Below are positions 1 to 8,482 of a stretch of 35,941 bases of DNA, piece after piece (the stretch's first letter is position 1; each line of letters starts with the position of its first letter). A program made the position numbers and the translations under genes. The notes under the pieces were generated by a model that made no database searches, was not told the DNA's origin, and saw nothing but the letters and a program-made list of their open reading frames with translations. Source of the DNA: a virus; IMG/VR virus record IMGVR_UViG_3300008266_000716, positions 1 through 35,941 of that record; one strand, 5' to 3'.

Positions 1-459
1 ATAAGTGATGATTTAACAACTACGTTAACTAATAGTGGATTGTTAAACTCATTCAATCAATTACCTATTGGGGTTCGCTCTAGATTCTTTGGTGATTCAA
101 CTAGAGGAAATTTACGTAATGATAGAGGAGTATCACGTCGTGATAATTTATTAGCTGGTTATGGCCACGTAGACTACGTACGAATAGTAGGCCCTAGCGC
201 TATATATGGCATACAGCTAGATTCAGGAAACATAGTAGCATCTATAGTAGCACAACCAGGGAATAGCCATTGGTTATTAACACAAAATAATGCATTCCAA
301 TTAGATAGCCCAGCGAATTTAGTAGCTGCTTTAAGACAACGTAACTTAACAGAGATACGTGATTATATTGTTAATGAATATATGGAACTCAATCCTAATC
401 AAGTTAATGAATTAAAAGACACAATTAAAAAACATATTGAGGAAACTAAAAATAAATAA
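1..459 (+). CDS. Partial unknown protein (5' end outside window)
   Basis: The reading frame is open from the first base of the window, so this is the C-terminal part of a longer gene; the TTG at 40 is a poor candidate for the real start. The visible part is about 152 residues. It has an Arg-rich stretch (RGNLRNDRGVSRRDN, near residues 35-50 of the visible part) and a mixed beta-type middle. The end is a Lys/Glu-rich helix (DTIKKHIEETKNK). No catalytic motif or known family is recognised. It stops 21 bases before the first tagged gene and runs in the same direction, so it may belong to the structural or head-associated set, but that is context only. Confidence 0.6.
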   Translation: MSDDLTTTLTNSGLLNSFNQLPIGVRSRFFGDSTRGNLRNDRGVSRRDNLLAGYGHVDYVRIVGPSAIYGIQLDSGNIVASIVAQPGNSHWLLTQNNAFQLDSPANLVAALRQRNLTEIRDYIVNEYMELNPNQVNELKDTIKKHIEETKNK

Positions 460-466
460 TATTTAT
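459..466 (+). promoter_or_regulatory. ATATTTAT box upstream of gene at 481
   Basis: Exact octamer in the short gap after the stop codon at 459, 14 bases before the ATG at 481, followed by ATAAAAA. One of about 14 copies in leaders; its function (promoter or mRNA element) is inferred from recurrence only. Confidence 0.45.
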
Positions 467-480
467 ATAAAAACAATATC

Positions 481-969
481 ATGAAAATAACTAATAATTT
501 AATAAAAAATTTAATTAAAGAAGCCATTGCTGATCGTATCAAAATGATAGACGAGGCTGGTGATATCGCTGCTTTAGAAGCTAAAATTAACAAAGTAGAA
601 GAAGACATTAAAGATGCTATGGATGTTAAATCATCATTAGTTTCTATGGCTGGTTTAAAATATTATGTTTCTCCTGAAATCGTAGGTGATATGATGGATG
701 ATATGGAAGTTAGTATTAAAGAATTGCAAGCTAAGAAAAAAGATTTAGAAGATCAGAAAAAAGCAATGGCTAAGAATACTAAAGGTCCTAAAAAATCTGA
801 AAAGAAAGAAGATAAAAAAGAGCTAGATGAAAGATTAAAACCCTCTATGGGTGCTGGAGCATATGTTAAAGATTTTAAAAAATCAAAAGCACCACAATTT
901 AAAGGTAAATCAAAAGCTAAAAAACAAGATATGGCTGTTGCCGCTTACTTGTCAGCTAAAAAGAAATAA
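481..969 (+). CDS. Tagged Lys-rich internal/head protein candidate
   Basis: Protein of 162 residues. Residues 1-15 contain the shared tag (NLIKNLIKEAIAD), with a possible prohead-protease site after LIKE (before A16). Residues 30-95 are a highly charged coiled coil. The last 50 residues are strongly basic and include GAGAYVKDFKKSKAPQFKGK. That AYVKDF..S.APQFKGKS-type motif is one I recall from uncharacterised proteins of T4-like phages, and it ends in an AVAAYL helix. A basic coiled-coil protein with a head-targeting-like N-terminus fits a DNA-associated internal head protein, but no enzymatic motif is present. It is followed at once by the next tagged gene (2-base gap). Confidence 0.75.
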   Translation: MKITNNLIKNLIKEAIADRIKMIDEAGDIAALEAKINKVEEDIKDAMDVKSSLVSMAGLKYYVSPEIVGDMMDDMEVSIKELQAKKKDLEDQKKAMAKNTKGPKKSEKKEDKKELDERLKPSMGAGAYVKDFKKSKAPQFKGKSKAKKQDMAVAAYLSAKKK

Positions 970-971
970 TA

Positions 972-1481
972 ATGATAAAATTACTTGATATATTAAGCGA
1001 AGCTAAATTAACTATTTCTGGTACGGATAAAGCAATAAAAATGTTAAAATCTGAATTAAGAAATAATAATGTTGATTTTGAAATAGAAGGAAATAAGGTA
1101 ATAGTTAATGATTCTCCTAAAGCTAAAATGGCTGTGAAGATGGTTAAAGAAAGAGTAGGAATGCAGTCAATAAAATTAGCTGAAGAAATAAAATCTGAAG
1201 CTACATTTACTAAAAAATATGATGATAGTCCTAAATTAAAAGGTAAACAAACTAAATTACCTGATGAAGTGCAAGCTAAAATTATAAAAGAAGGAGATCA
1301 CGAAGTAGCAATGGCTCAAGCTAGTTTAAAATCAATTATCAAATCTGCCGCCCAACTAATGAATAAATTAGGTAATATGGAGCGTGATATTCCAGGCTGG
1401 ATTCAAGATCACATCACAAATGCTGAAAATTATATCGATCAAGCTGCTCAAGGATTTCATGAACTAAAAAACGATGAATAA
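972..1481 (+). CDS. Tagged small protein, probable internal head protein
   Basis: Protein of 169 residues that begins MIKLLDILSEAKL, the clearest match in this window to the T4 internal-protein targeting peptide MKTYQEFIAEA; cleavage would fall between E10 and A11. Residues 14-58 look like a small alpha/beta domain. The C-terminal 55 residues contain a helical segment with ERDIPGWIQDHITNAENYI. This resembles a 'D[IL]P.W[IV]Q.KI..A..Y' motif I recall from many uncharacterised phage proteins. The gene overlaps the next one by 8 bases, so the pair is probably translationally coupled. No specific activity can be assigned. Confidence 0.75.
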   Translation: MIKLLDILSEAKLTISGTDKAIKMLKSELRNNNVDFEIEGNKVIVNDSPKAKMAVKMVKERVGMQSIKLAEEIKSEATFTKKYDDSPKLKGKQTKLPDEVQAKIIKEGDHEVAMAQASLKSIIKSAAQLMNKLGNMERDIPGWIQDHITNAENYIDQAAQGFHELKNDE

Positions 1482-2010
1482 AGCAATATTATTAGAAAAA
1501 TATGTTAAAAAAGCTGTTCAAATAGCTTTAAAGGAAGAAGAACAACAACAAAAACAAGTTGAAAAAGCAATGTATTTTATACATCGTTTTCCTGGTTTAA
1601 AAAATACATTAGAAGAATTAATGTCACCTGCTTTTGGTCGTTATATATCTGATATTTCTTTAATAGCTCCTAAACCAACTACGTTTGGCGTTGGATTAAT
1701 TAATGGACAAGACTTTACAGTAATATATTTAGGAAAAAGTAATTTTGCTGTAAAAGTATCTGGAAAAAAATACAATCCTATTAATATAGGAGAATCTGAA
1801 AGAGCATCACAAGCTATAGCAGATTTACTTGAATTAAATTATGCTCCTAGAGAATCTACAGAAGAATTATCATCACAACGTGATGATAGTATAAAAGCCG
1901 ATTTAGAAGCAGGAAATGCTTCTCAAATACCTGAAACACCACCATCACCACCATCTGAAAATCCTACCCCAGAAGAAACACCAGCATCTAAGAAAACTCC
2001 TGTTACTTAA
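1474..2010 (+). CDS. Tagged protein with Pro-rich tail
   Basis: Protein of 178 residues. The N-terminus (ILLEKYVKKAVQIALKEEE) is a looser version of the shared amphipathic tag. Residues 30-125 form a compact mixed domain without catalytic motifs (GQDFTVIYLGKSNFAVKVSG reads as beta strands). The last 45 residues are a low-complexity Pro/Glu/Ser/Thr tail (PETPPSPPSENPTPEETP). The start lies inside the end of the preceding gene. A probable internal or structural head protein by tag and context; function unknown. Confidence 0.65.
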   Translation: MNKAILLEKYVKKAVQIALKEEEQQQKQVEKAMYFIHRFPGLKNTLEELMSPAFGRYISDISLIAPKPTTFGVGLINGQDFTVIYLGKSNFAVKVSGKKYNPINIGESERASQAIADLLELNYAPRESTEELSSQRDDSIKADLEAGNASQIPETPPSPPSENPTPEETPASKKTPVT

Positions 2011-2055
2011 AATTTGGATAGGTAAAAAATAAGTTTTATCTTTAAAAAAAAACAT

Positions 2056-2793
2056 ATGAGTAAAATAAAAAGACTCTTTTTTGATATTGAAACAAGCCCA
2101 AACATTGGTTTGTTTTGGACAGCAGGTTATAAGTTAAATATAGGTCACGATAATATTATAAAAGAAAGAGCTATCATCTGTATATGTTATAAATGGGCCG
2201 GTGAAAAAGAAGTATACTCATTAACTTGGGATAATAAACAAAATGATAAAAGTTTACTAGAAAAATTTATTAAAATAGCCAACGAAGCTGATGAATTAGT
2301 AGGACATAATGGTGATAAATATGATTTACCTTGGGTTAGAACTAGATGCTTATATCACGGTCTTTCTTTATTTCCGTCTTATACTACGATAGATACATTA
2401 AAATATGCTCGTTCTAAATTCAAATTTAATAGCAATAAATTAGACTACATAGCTCAGTTTTTAGGATTAGGTGCTAAAATCAGTACCGGTTTTAATCTAT
2501 GGAAAGATATTGTTTTAAATAAAAACAAAAAAGCTATGGATCAAATGGTTGAATATTGTAAAGGTGACGTTATATTATTAGAAAAAGTATATAATAAATT
2601 AGCTCCACATTTTCCTGAAAAAACACACGTTAGCGAAGATAAAACAGATTGTCCTACATGCGGTTCAAATAAATGGATTTTCTCTAAACGCAGAATGTCG
2701 GCATTAGGAACTATTCGCGTACAAATGCAATGTAAAAAATGTGGAAGATATCATACTGTATCTGAAAGAACAGCTGAAAATATAGCTTTGTAA
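2056..2793 (+). CDS. DnaQ-like 3'-5' exonuclease with C-terminal zinc ribbon
   Basis: Protein of 245 residues of the RNase H-like exonuclease superfamily. Exo I is FFDIET (residues 8-13), Exo II is VGHNGDKYDLPWV (around 78-90), and Exo III is MVEYCKGDVILLEKVY (around 164-179, Y..xD type), giving the usual metal-binding acidic residues. The last 50 residues hold CPTCGSNKW and, 25 residues on, CKKCGRYH: a four-cysteine zinc ribbon. The likely role is trimming or repairing DNA or RNA 3' ends; the exact substrate cannot be read from sequence. There is no polymerase domain, so this is a free-standing exonuclease. It lacks the N-terminal tag that its neighbours have and has its own A-rich leader (AAAAAAAAACATATG). 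Confidence 0.85.
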   Translation: MSKIKRLFFDIETSPNIGLFWTAGYKLNIGHDNIIKERAIICICYKWAGEKEVYSLTWDNKQNDKSLLEKFIKIANEADELVGHNGDKYDLPWVRTRCLYHGLSLFPSYTTIDTLKYARSKFKFNSNKLDYIAQFLGLGAKISTGFNLWKDIVLNKNKKAMDQMVEYCKGDVILLEKVYNKLAPHFPEKTHVSEDKTDCPTCGSNKWIFSKRRMSALGTIRVQMQCKKCGRYHTVSERTAENIAL

Positions 2794-2800
2794 TATTTAT
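2793..2800 (+). promoter_or_regulatory. ATATTTAT box upstream of gene at 2840
   Basis: Exact octamer overlapping the stop codon of the exonuclease gene (TAATATTTAT), 39 bases before the next ATG. Confidence 0.4.
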
Positions 2801-2839
2801 TGGCAAGATATTTTTATTATCTTTATAAAAATCAATAAA

Positions 2840-3277
2840 ATGAAAAGTCAAATATTACGCCAATTAATTAGAGAAACTATATCTCAATATCTTAAAGAAC
2901 AAGAAGATTTAACTCCTATAGACCCCGGTCCTGGACAAGAACCTGCTAATATCCCTTCACCAGATGAAGCACCATCAGAGGCAGAAACTCCTGAAACACC
3001 AGCAGGAACTATTACCACAGAACAAGCTAAACAACTTATTAAAGACACCAAAGGTAAATTTTTCACAGTAACTTTTATTAAAAAAGATGGATCAGAACGT
3101 GTAATGAATGCTCGTTTAGGGGTTAAAGTTTATTTAAAAGGTGGTGAATTACCCTATAATCCAGATGAAAAAGGATTAATTCCTGTTTATGATGTTAAAA
3201 CGGGTGGATATAGAATGGTAAATGTTTCTACTATTAAAAAATTAAAAATAGGTAATAGTGATTACACCGTACAATAA
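2840..3277 (+). CDS. Tagged small protein with Pro/Glu-rich linker
   Basis: Protein of 145 residues. The tag at residues 1-20 (ILRQLIRETISQYLKEQE) has a possible protease site after LIRE. Residues 22-58 are a low-complexity Pro/Glu/Ala linker. Residues 60-145 form a small, probably beta-rich domain (KFFTVTFIKKDGSERVMNAR...). This tail resembles small SH3-like phage domains with '.F.V.FIKKDGS.R.M..R.GV'; that is recall of a pattern, not a search result. Its stop codon overlaps the next start (TAATG), indicating coupled translation with the 953-residue gene. Confidence 0.7.
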   Translation: MKSQILRQLIRETISQYLKEQEDLTPIDPGPGQEPANIPSPDEAPSEAETPETPAGTITTEQAKQLIKDTKGKFFTVTFIKKDGSERVMNARLGVKVYLKGGELPYNPDEKGLIPVYDVKTGGYRMVNVSTIKKLKIGNSDYTVQ

Positions 3278-6138
3278 TGATAAGATTAGCTAATATATTT
3301 AAAGAGGTAAAAATACAGACCCCCGAAATAACCCCACCTTTAGATAAACAAATATTAAACCATTTAATAAAATCAATAGTTAAGTATATTGAATATGCTA
3401 ATATAGATATGTTTACTTTTTTATTAAATGATGATTATTATGGCGATATAATAAAAGAATATATATATGAACAAATGAAGTATAATCATTATGATTTAGA
3501 AGATATTAACTATAAATCTGATGAAAGTATAGAATCATATATAAAAGAACATCCTGAATTAAAACAATACGTAAACAAAAAAGCACTAGAATATTACCTT
3601 AAATCTATAAATTTAGGTCGAATGGTTAGTGATATTAAAAAAGAAGTTAAAGAAAAAGGATGGTGGAGTGGTTTAATAGATAATTATCTTGATTCTGATC
3701 AAGGACAAGAATTATTTGAACCTTATTTTGAGGATTTTATATATAAGAACTTTGATTTTGAATCATATTTAATAAAAATGTTAAATCAATCTGATTTATT
3801 TACTGAAGTAGTTAAAATTAGTGCTCCTGCTAGAATTCATGATTTAGATAAACCTGGAGTTAAGTTTGAAAATATTAAAATAGGAGATATATTACAATTT
3901 ACTTTATACCAACCTCAAATAGAAACAGTACGCCAAAAAGTAATAGGATTTAAACAAGATACTAATCCAATGCATGATGTAGGTGATATTCTTATATCTC
4001 AAGATTTAGATGATTACGGAGAATTAAGATCAGGAACAGATTATTGGGTTAAATTTTCTATAGAAAACTATTGGGAAGGAAAACCATCTAATATAAAAGA
4101 AAATATAATAAGAGAATACCCTGAAAGTAAAATTAATAGTTTATTAATTAAATGGGGAATAGATTCTACAAAAGACCAAGCTAAAGCAAATATCGCTCGT
4201 CAACTTATTAATAGATTTGACCAAATTAAAGGATCATTAAATGATAAATTAGATATAGTTATAATCCCTAATGAAATAAAAAACAAAGATGTTAAAGATA
4301 TAGATTTATATTCATTTGAAGACTTACAAAAATTAATCAATTCATACCCTGAAAATCCTGAAAAATCTAAAAAAGAAGCAATTAATAGGTTTGTAGAAAA
4401 ATTTGGAATAGATAAACCTACGGCTCAATCATATACGGCTCGTTTTATGGCAAAAAGAGATGCTTTAAAATTTGGAGTAAGAGACGGTATAGAAGAATTA
4501 GGACTTACAAAAGAAGATGTTTTAAGTTATATTCCTAAAAAATTACAACAAAATGATGCTTTTTTAGATCCTCGTAACTGGGGATGGCAAGAATTTGAAC
4601 AAATGCTAGATGCTTTATTCCCATCTCAAAAACAAGTAAGTGGAGAGGATATAAATTTAGCAGAAACAGATGCTGATAAGATATACAATAAAAATGGTAT
4701 AGAAATATATAAAGGAGATGATGTACATAAGTGTATATCATATAACCCTATATCTCAAACTACTAAAAGAAAAAAATATGGATGGTGTGTAACTCAAATA
4801 GGTAATACTAATTATGATTATTATAGATTTGGAGATAAAGCCCCTACATTTTATTTTATATTTGATCGAAGTAAACCATCTACTCCTGAACATGCTAGCT
4901 TTGACGATAAATGGCATGCTTTTGTAATTCAAGTAAATAAAGATAATAATTCATATATAGTAACTAGTGCCAATAACGATAGAGATGCTCCTGCTAAATC
5001 TTGGGAAGATATATCAAACATAGTACCTAAAGACACATGGGAAAAAATTAAAAATTTAAAAGATTATTTTAAACCAATTTCTTTATCTAGTACAGAACGT
5101 GGTAGAAAATTTGCCTCAGGCAAAAATTTATCTTTAGATGAGTTTAAAGAATTATCTCAAGACGAAAAAATACTATATGTTCAAGGTAAAGCATCAAAAA
5201 ATGCACTTACTTCTGAAATTTTAGCTATTTTACCTAAATATAAAATAAGTTTAGAGGGAAGATCAACAACATTAGCTAATGTTGCTATTGATAGTGGACA
5301 AAAATTTCCTTATTCTTTATTAAAAGATTATGAATCTTTAGCTAAACGATATGCTATATTTAGATTTAGACATACTAATTACAGTAAGGATCCAATACCT
5401 CTACCATATGTACAATATTTAGATGAACCTGCTAAAGAAACATATTTATCCAAATTTGGTGATAATGTATCATTTGAATTAATTGACCAATATTTTGGTC
5501 AAAATTTATTAGAGAAATCAGTAAATGAACAGGTTAAAGAATTAGGATTTATAAGTCCTGAATATATTAAATATATTAAAGATCCTAAATTAAGATCATT
5601 ATATGAATCATATTCTAAATTATATGGTAATTGGTTTAAAGGAGATAACTTTAATAATGAAGAAGCAATATCTAACATGACAGATATGCCAGAGCAAGTA
5701 ATCACCCCAGTTTATATAACTTATGATCAGTGGGAAGAATTATCTAGTACAGAAAAAAATACATTATTAAAATTAACTAATAAAGTAAATGGTAATGATA
5801 AGTTTTCGACTTTTCTATATGCTGCTCCTTATATAATTAAAGACGGTTCTAAAGAATATATATTACTTCCAACCTCAGTAGATACATCGGATTATTTACC
5901 ATATAAGACGTGGGTTTTAGTTGATAAAAACAACAATATTATTAAAGATAATATAAACGGTGAGGAGTCAAAAATAGGTGATGAACAATTAGGATATGGT
6001 TATTTTACAAGTAAACCAAAACGAGTATATTCTATGGACGATACTAATTTAGTAACTGGAGAAGTTAATGAAACTGAAAAATTATATGAAGATTGGGATA
6101 AATACCAATTAATGATTAGAGCAGGAATAATAAAATAA
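3277..6138 (+). CDS. 953-aa tagged protein, possible ejected internal protein
   Basis: Begins MIRLANIFKEVKI, matching the shared targeting-tag pattern, with a possible cut after IFKE. Residues 20-200 are helical and acidic. Around residues 470-570 lies a Tyr/Phe/Trp-rich domain with KCISYNP, YGWCVTQIGN, YDYYRFGD, TFYFIFDR, WHAFVIQV and VTSANN. I recall similar '.WC......YYRFG...TFYF..D' segments from other uncharacterised phage proteins, with no known activity. The C-terminal 380 residues show no family I can name. There are no membrane segments or cysteine clusters. Size, tag and solitary complexity recall T4 Alt, a head-packaged ejected ADP-ribosyltransferase, but I see no ADP-ribosyltransferase motif. 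The gene is last in its operon; a terminator follows. Confidence 0.8.
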   Translation: MIRLANIFKEVKIQTPEITPPLDKQILNHLIKSIVKYIEYANIDMFTFLLNDDYYGDIIKEYIYEQMKYNHYDLEDINYKSDESIESYIKEHPELKQYVNKKALEYYLKSINLGRMVSDIKKEVKEKGWWSGLIDNYLDSDQGQELFEPYFEDFIYKNFDFESYLIKMLNQSDLFTEVVKISAPARIHDLDKPGVKFENIKIGDILQFTLYQPQIETVRQKVIGFKQDTNPMHDVGDILISQDLDDYGELRSGTDYWVKFSIENYWEGKPSNIKENIIREYPESKINSLLIKWGIDSTKDQAKANIARQLINRFDQIKGSLNDKLDIVIIPNEIKNKDVKDIDLYSFEDLQKLINSYPENPEKSKKEAINRFVEKFGIDKPTAQSYTARFMAKRDALKFGVRDGIEELGLTKEDVLSYIPKKLQQNDAFLDPRNWGWQEFEQMLDALFPSQKQVSGEDINLAETDADKIYNKNGIEIYKGDDVHKCISYNPISQTTKRKKYGWCVTQIGNTNYDYYRFGDKAPTFYFIFDRSKPSTPEHASFDDKWHAFVIQVNKDNNSYIVTSANNDRDAPAKSWEDISNIVPKDTWEKIKNLKDYFKPISLSSTERGRKFASGKNLSLDEFKELSQDEKILYVQGKASKNALTSEILAILPKYKISLEGRSTTLANVAIDSGQKFPYSLLKDYESLAKRYAIFRFRHTNYSKDPIPLPYVQYLDEPAKETYLSKFGDNVSFELIDQYFGQNLLEKSVNEQVKELGFISPEYIKYIKDPKLRSLYESYSKLYGNWFKGDNFNNEEAISNMTDMPEQVITPVYITYDQWEELSSTEKNTLLKLTNKVNGNDKFSTFLYAAPYIIKDGSKEYILLPTSVDTSDYLPYKTWVLVDKNNNIIKDNINGEESKIGDEQLGYGYFTSKPKRVYSMDDTNLVTGEVNETEKLYEDWDKYQLMIRAGIIK

Positions 6139-6192
6139 AATATAGGTCGATTCATAGCCGATCGCTCGTAAGAGACAACATTATAGAGCTGT

Positions 6193-6226
6193 GGCCCATC
6201 CTTAAAAGGTGGGCCGTTTTTGTTTT
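6193..6226 (+). terminator. Rho-independent terminator after 953-aa gene
   Basis: Stem 6193-6200 (GGCCCATC) pairs with 6208-6215 (GGTGGGCC, one G-T wobble). The loop is CTTAAAA, followed by GTTTTTGTTTT. It is the most GC-rich stretch in the neighbourhood and ends the operon that runs from the window start. Confidence 0.9.
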
Positions 6227-6261
6227 GAAAGTCAAAATAAAATTTATAAATTTATAAAACA

Positions 6262-7572
6262 ATGAATAAAAAAATAGTAATAGTAGGAGCAGGTGTATCA
6301 ACTCAATATGGAGTACTTCACCTTTTAAAAAATGGATATGATCCTAAATTAATAACAATCATTGATAAAGGTAATTCTATCTATAATAGACAACCTGAAG
6401 AAGTAATGACAGGAGCGGGTGGGGCCGGAACATGGAGTGATTTTAAAGTAATCCCTTCATTTAAACAAGGCGGATTATTTCACCCACACTACTGTCAGGA
6501 TGAAGAACTAGCTAATAAATTATCAAAACAATTATATAATTATATAGTTGAATATCACCCGGACCCATCTAAAATAATGTATACTACTCCTGTTGAAGAA
6601 CCTCAATTCATTAAGGATTCACCATTTGAATTAAGACAATCACCTTGCTATCACTTAGGTACAGATTATGGTCAACAACAAGTAAAAAATATATTTGAAT
6701 ATTTTGATAAAGTTGGAGTAAATCAAATATATAATTGTGAAATTACTGATATAAAATTTGATGACCAATTAGTATTTACTCAATTTACTAATACAAATGA
6801 AACTAATTTTATTTATTACGACAAACTTATTATTGGAACTGGTAAATCTGGTATGGATCTACTTACTAAACTAATCAAAGAAAATAATCTAGATACAGTA
6901 CCTAAACCGGCACAATTCGGAGTTCGTTATGAAACTGATGGTAAATATTTTGAAGAATTGAATAAAATAGCATATGACTTTAAATTATATAAAAAATTTG
7001 GAGAAGATAGTGCTCGTTCATTCTGCACAAACAATTTCGCTGCATTTGTAGCAGAAGAAGAAACATATAATATGAAGTCATACAATGGACATGCTCATAA
7101 GGATAAAGACAAATACAATGGTTTAACTAATTTCGGTATATTGCTAGAAGCACGTGGCATAGAAGACCCATTTAAGTTTAGTCAAGATTTAGTACAATTT
7201 TTTCAACTAAACGGTGAAGCTACTTATTATTCTCCAACAAATAGAGAACCTTCATTAACTGATCAAGGTACTAAAGTGCCTGGATATAAAATATCATTAG
7301 ATAAATTTAAAGAAGGTTTTGGTAAGTATGCTGATTATATATTAGAATTTATAGATGATTTAAATACAACGTTCGGTATAAGCGATAACTACATATTTTA
7401 TTGCCCTGAAGTTAAATTTTTAACTAACGAAATATCATTAAACAAAAATAATTTATCCTTACCACAATTTCCTAATGTTTATATGCAAGGAGACGCTGCT
7501 GGTGCTAGAGGAATATATATATCTGCTTTACATGGGTTATATGTTGCTTCTTCAATTCTTCAAAATTCTTAA
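6262..7572 (+). CDS. FAD-dependent oxidoreductase (COG2509-like)
   Basis: Protein of 436 residues. The N-terminal Rossmann signature is KKIVIVGAGVSTQYG (residues 3-17), followed by an acidic residue at the end of strand two (IIDKG). GAGGAGTWSDFKV (about 52-64) is the G-x-G-G-A-G-x-[FW]-S-D motif I associate with the uncharacterised FAD-dependent dehydrogenases of COG2509. The C-terminal YMQGDAAGARGIYISALHG (around 411-429) is the second FAD-contact motif. The substrate is unknown. There is no head tag, and the gene sits just behind a terminator with its own leader (TTTATAAAACAATG). It is a host-type metabolic enzyme in a structural region and so a candidate auxiliary metabolic gene. Redox modification of a small molecule is an inference only. 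Confidence 0.85.
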   Translation: MNKKIVIVGAGVSTQYGVLHLLKNGYDPKLITIIDKGNSIYNRQPEEVMTGAGGAGTWSDFKVIPSFKQGGLFHPHYCQDEELANKLSKQLYNYIVEYHPDPSKIMYTTPVEEPQFIKDSPFELRQSPCYHLGTDYGQQQVKNIFEYFDKVGVNQIYNCEITDIKFDDQLVFTQFTNTNETNFIYYDKLIIGTGKSGMDLLTKLIKENNLDTVPKPAQFGVRYETDGKYFEELNKIAYDFKLYKKFGEDSARSFCTNNFAAFVAEEETYNMKSYNGHAHKDKDKYNGLTNFGILLEARGIEDPFKFSQDLVQFFQLNGEATYYSPTNREPSLTDQGTKVPGYKISLDKFKEGFGKYADYILEFIDDLNTTFGISDNYIFYCPEVKFLTNEISLNKNNLSLPQFPNVYMQGDAAGARGIYISALHGLYVASSILQNS

Positions 7573-7580
7573 ATATTTAT
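7573..7580 (+). promoter_or_regulatory. ATATTTAT box upstream of gene at 7597
   Basis: Exact octamer directly after the oxidoreductase stop codon, 16 bases before the ATG of the tagged lipoprotein-like gene. Confidence 0.45.
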
Positions 7581-7596
7581 TGTAAAATAACAATTA

Positions 7597-8463
7597 ATGA
7601 AAAAATCAGAACTAAAACAAATCATTAAAGAAGAGCTTAATAATATTCGTGAAGAAGAATCTTCAGAATCTAAAAAAGATAAATTAGATACTGCATTACA
7701 AAAAGCGGGTATTGATACCTCAAAAGCTATTAATGTTAAAATAGTTAATAAGACAACAGGAAAAGAACAAGTAGTTAAATATGATGGAGAATCTTTTTCA
7801 AATCCTGCTATGAAAGAAGGATTAAAAGATAAATTAGTAATTGCTGCGACTTGTTTAATATTATCATCAGGTATGATTTCTTGTACAAAAGAAGATTCAT
7901 TAGAACCTAATAAGATTGAAAATTCATTAGAGGCAAACGTAGATTTTTTAAATACACAAGGATTAAATGTACCATTTGAGGTGATAGCAAAAACTATGTT
8001 CCCTCAAAAAATGAAGTATGCAAAAGATAGAGATAGGCAAACCCCTACTTTATCAATGGGAAAAATAGATTCTGTGGTTGTGAATCCAAATACACCATGG
8101 ATAGGATATTGGAAATTTACAGATGATTGCAGATCTAATAATAAGCAAGTTATGATTTGGGTACAACCTGATGATGATCCCATGAGCGGAACTATATATT
8201 TTGGATATCAAAAAAATAATAATTACGACTACGGCTCGATTACTATACAAGGACACAAGTACACTTTAAGTGCATACTCAATCAAAGCGTTTAAGTATGA
8301 TGCAAAAACAGCACGTGCTACCGTAAGTATTTCTTGTCCAGAAGTAGATAGAGGTAAGATTTTTACTTTAGAAATAGATTACTCTGGAAAAACTATGCGT
8401 ATTACGAATTGGGGTGGTGGAAATGCTATACAAGTTAATGGTTGGGGCGGATTTAAATGGTAG
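7597..8463 (+). CDS. Tagged protein fused to lipoprotein-like domain
   Basis: Protein of 288 residues with an unusual order. Residues 1-22 are the shared tag (LKQIIKEELNNIREEE). Residues 23-70 form a charged linker/small domain. Residues 72-96 read like a complete bacterial lipoprotein signal: MKEGLKDK, a hydrophobic stretch VIAATCLILSSGMIS, then Cys96 followed by TKED. The remaining 190 residues are beta-rich and Trp/Gly/Tyr-rich, ending WGGGNAIQVNGWGGFKW. There is an in-frame ATG at 7810 where the lipoprotein part would begin, so a second shorter product (217 aa) is possible. The lipobox plus acidic residues is typical of Bacteroidota lipoproteins. This could be a fusion of a phage tag to a host-derived lipoprotein, or a protein delivered to the envelope. 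Function unknown. Confidence 0.75.
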   Translation: MKKSELKQIIKEELNNIREEESSESKKDKLDTALQKAGIDTSKAINVKIVNKTTGKEQVVKYDGESFSNPAMKEGLKDKLVIAATCLILSSGMISCTKEDSLEPNKIENSLEANVDFLNTQGLNVPFEVIAKTMFPQKMKYAKDRDRQTPTLSMGKIDSVVVNPNTPWIGYWKFTDDCRSNNKQVMIWVQPDDDPMSGTIYFGYQKNNNYDYGSITIQGHKYTLSAYSIKAFKYDAKTARATVSISCPEVDRGKIFTLEIDYSGKTMRITNWGGGNAIQVNGWGGFKW

Positions 8464-8470
8464 TTTGTAA

Positions 8471-8478
8471 ATATTTAT
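8471..8478 (+). promoter_or_regulatory. ATATTTAT box upstream of gene at 8483
   Basis: Exact octamer in the 19-base gap, only 4 bases before the ATG at 8483. If it were a -10 element, the transcript would be leaderless or would serve the internal ATG at 8651. Confidence 0.4.
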
Positions 8479-8482
8479 TAAT

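Noticed and set aside
40-42. TTG as start codon of the first gene
   Set aside because: The frame is open to base 1, and the residues before the TTG read as ordinary protein, so the gene begins outside the window.
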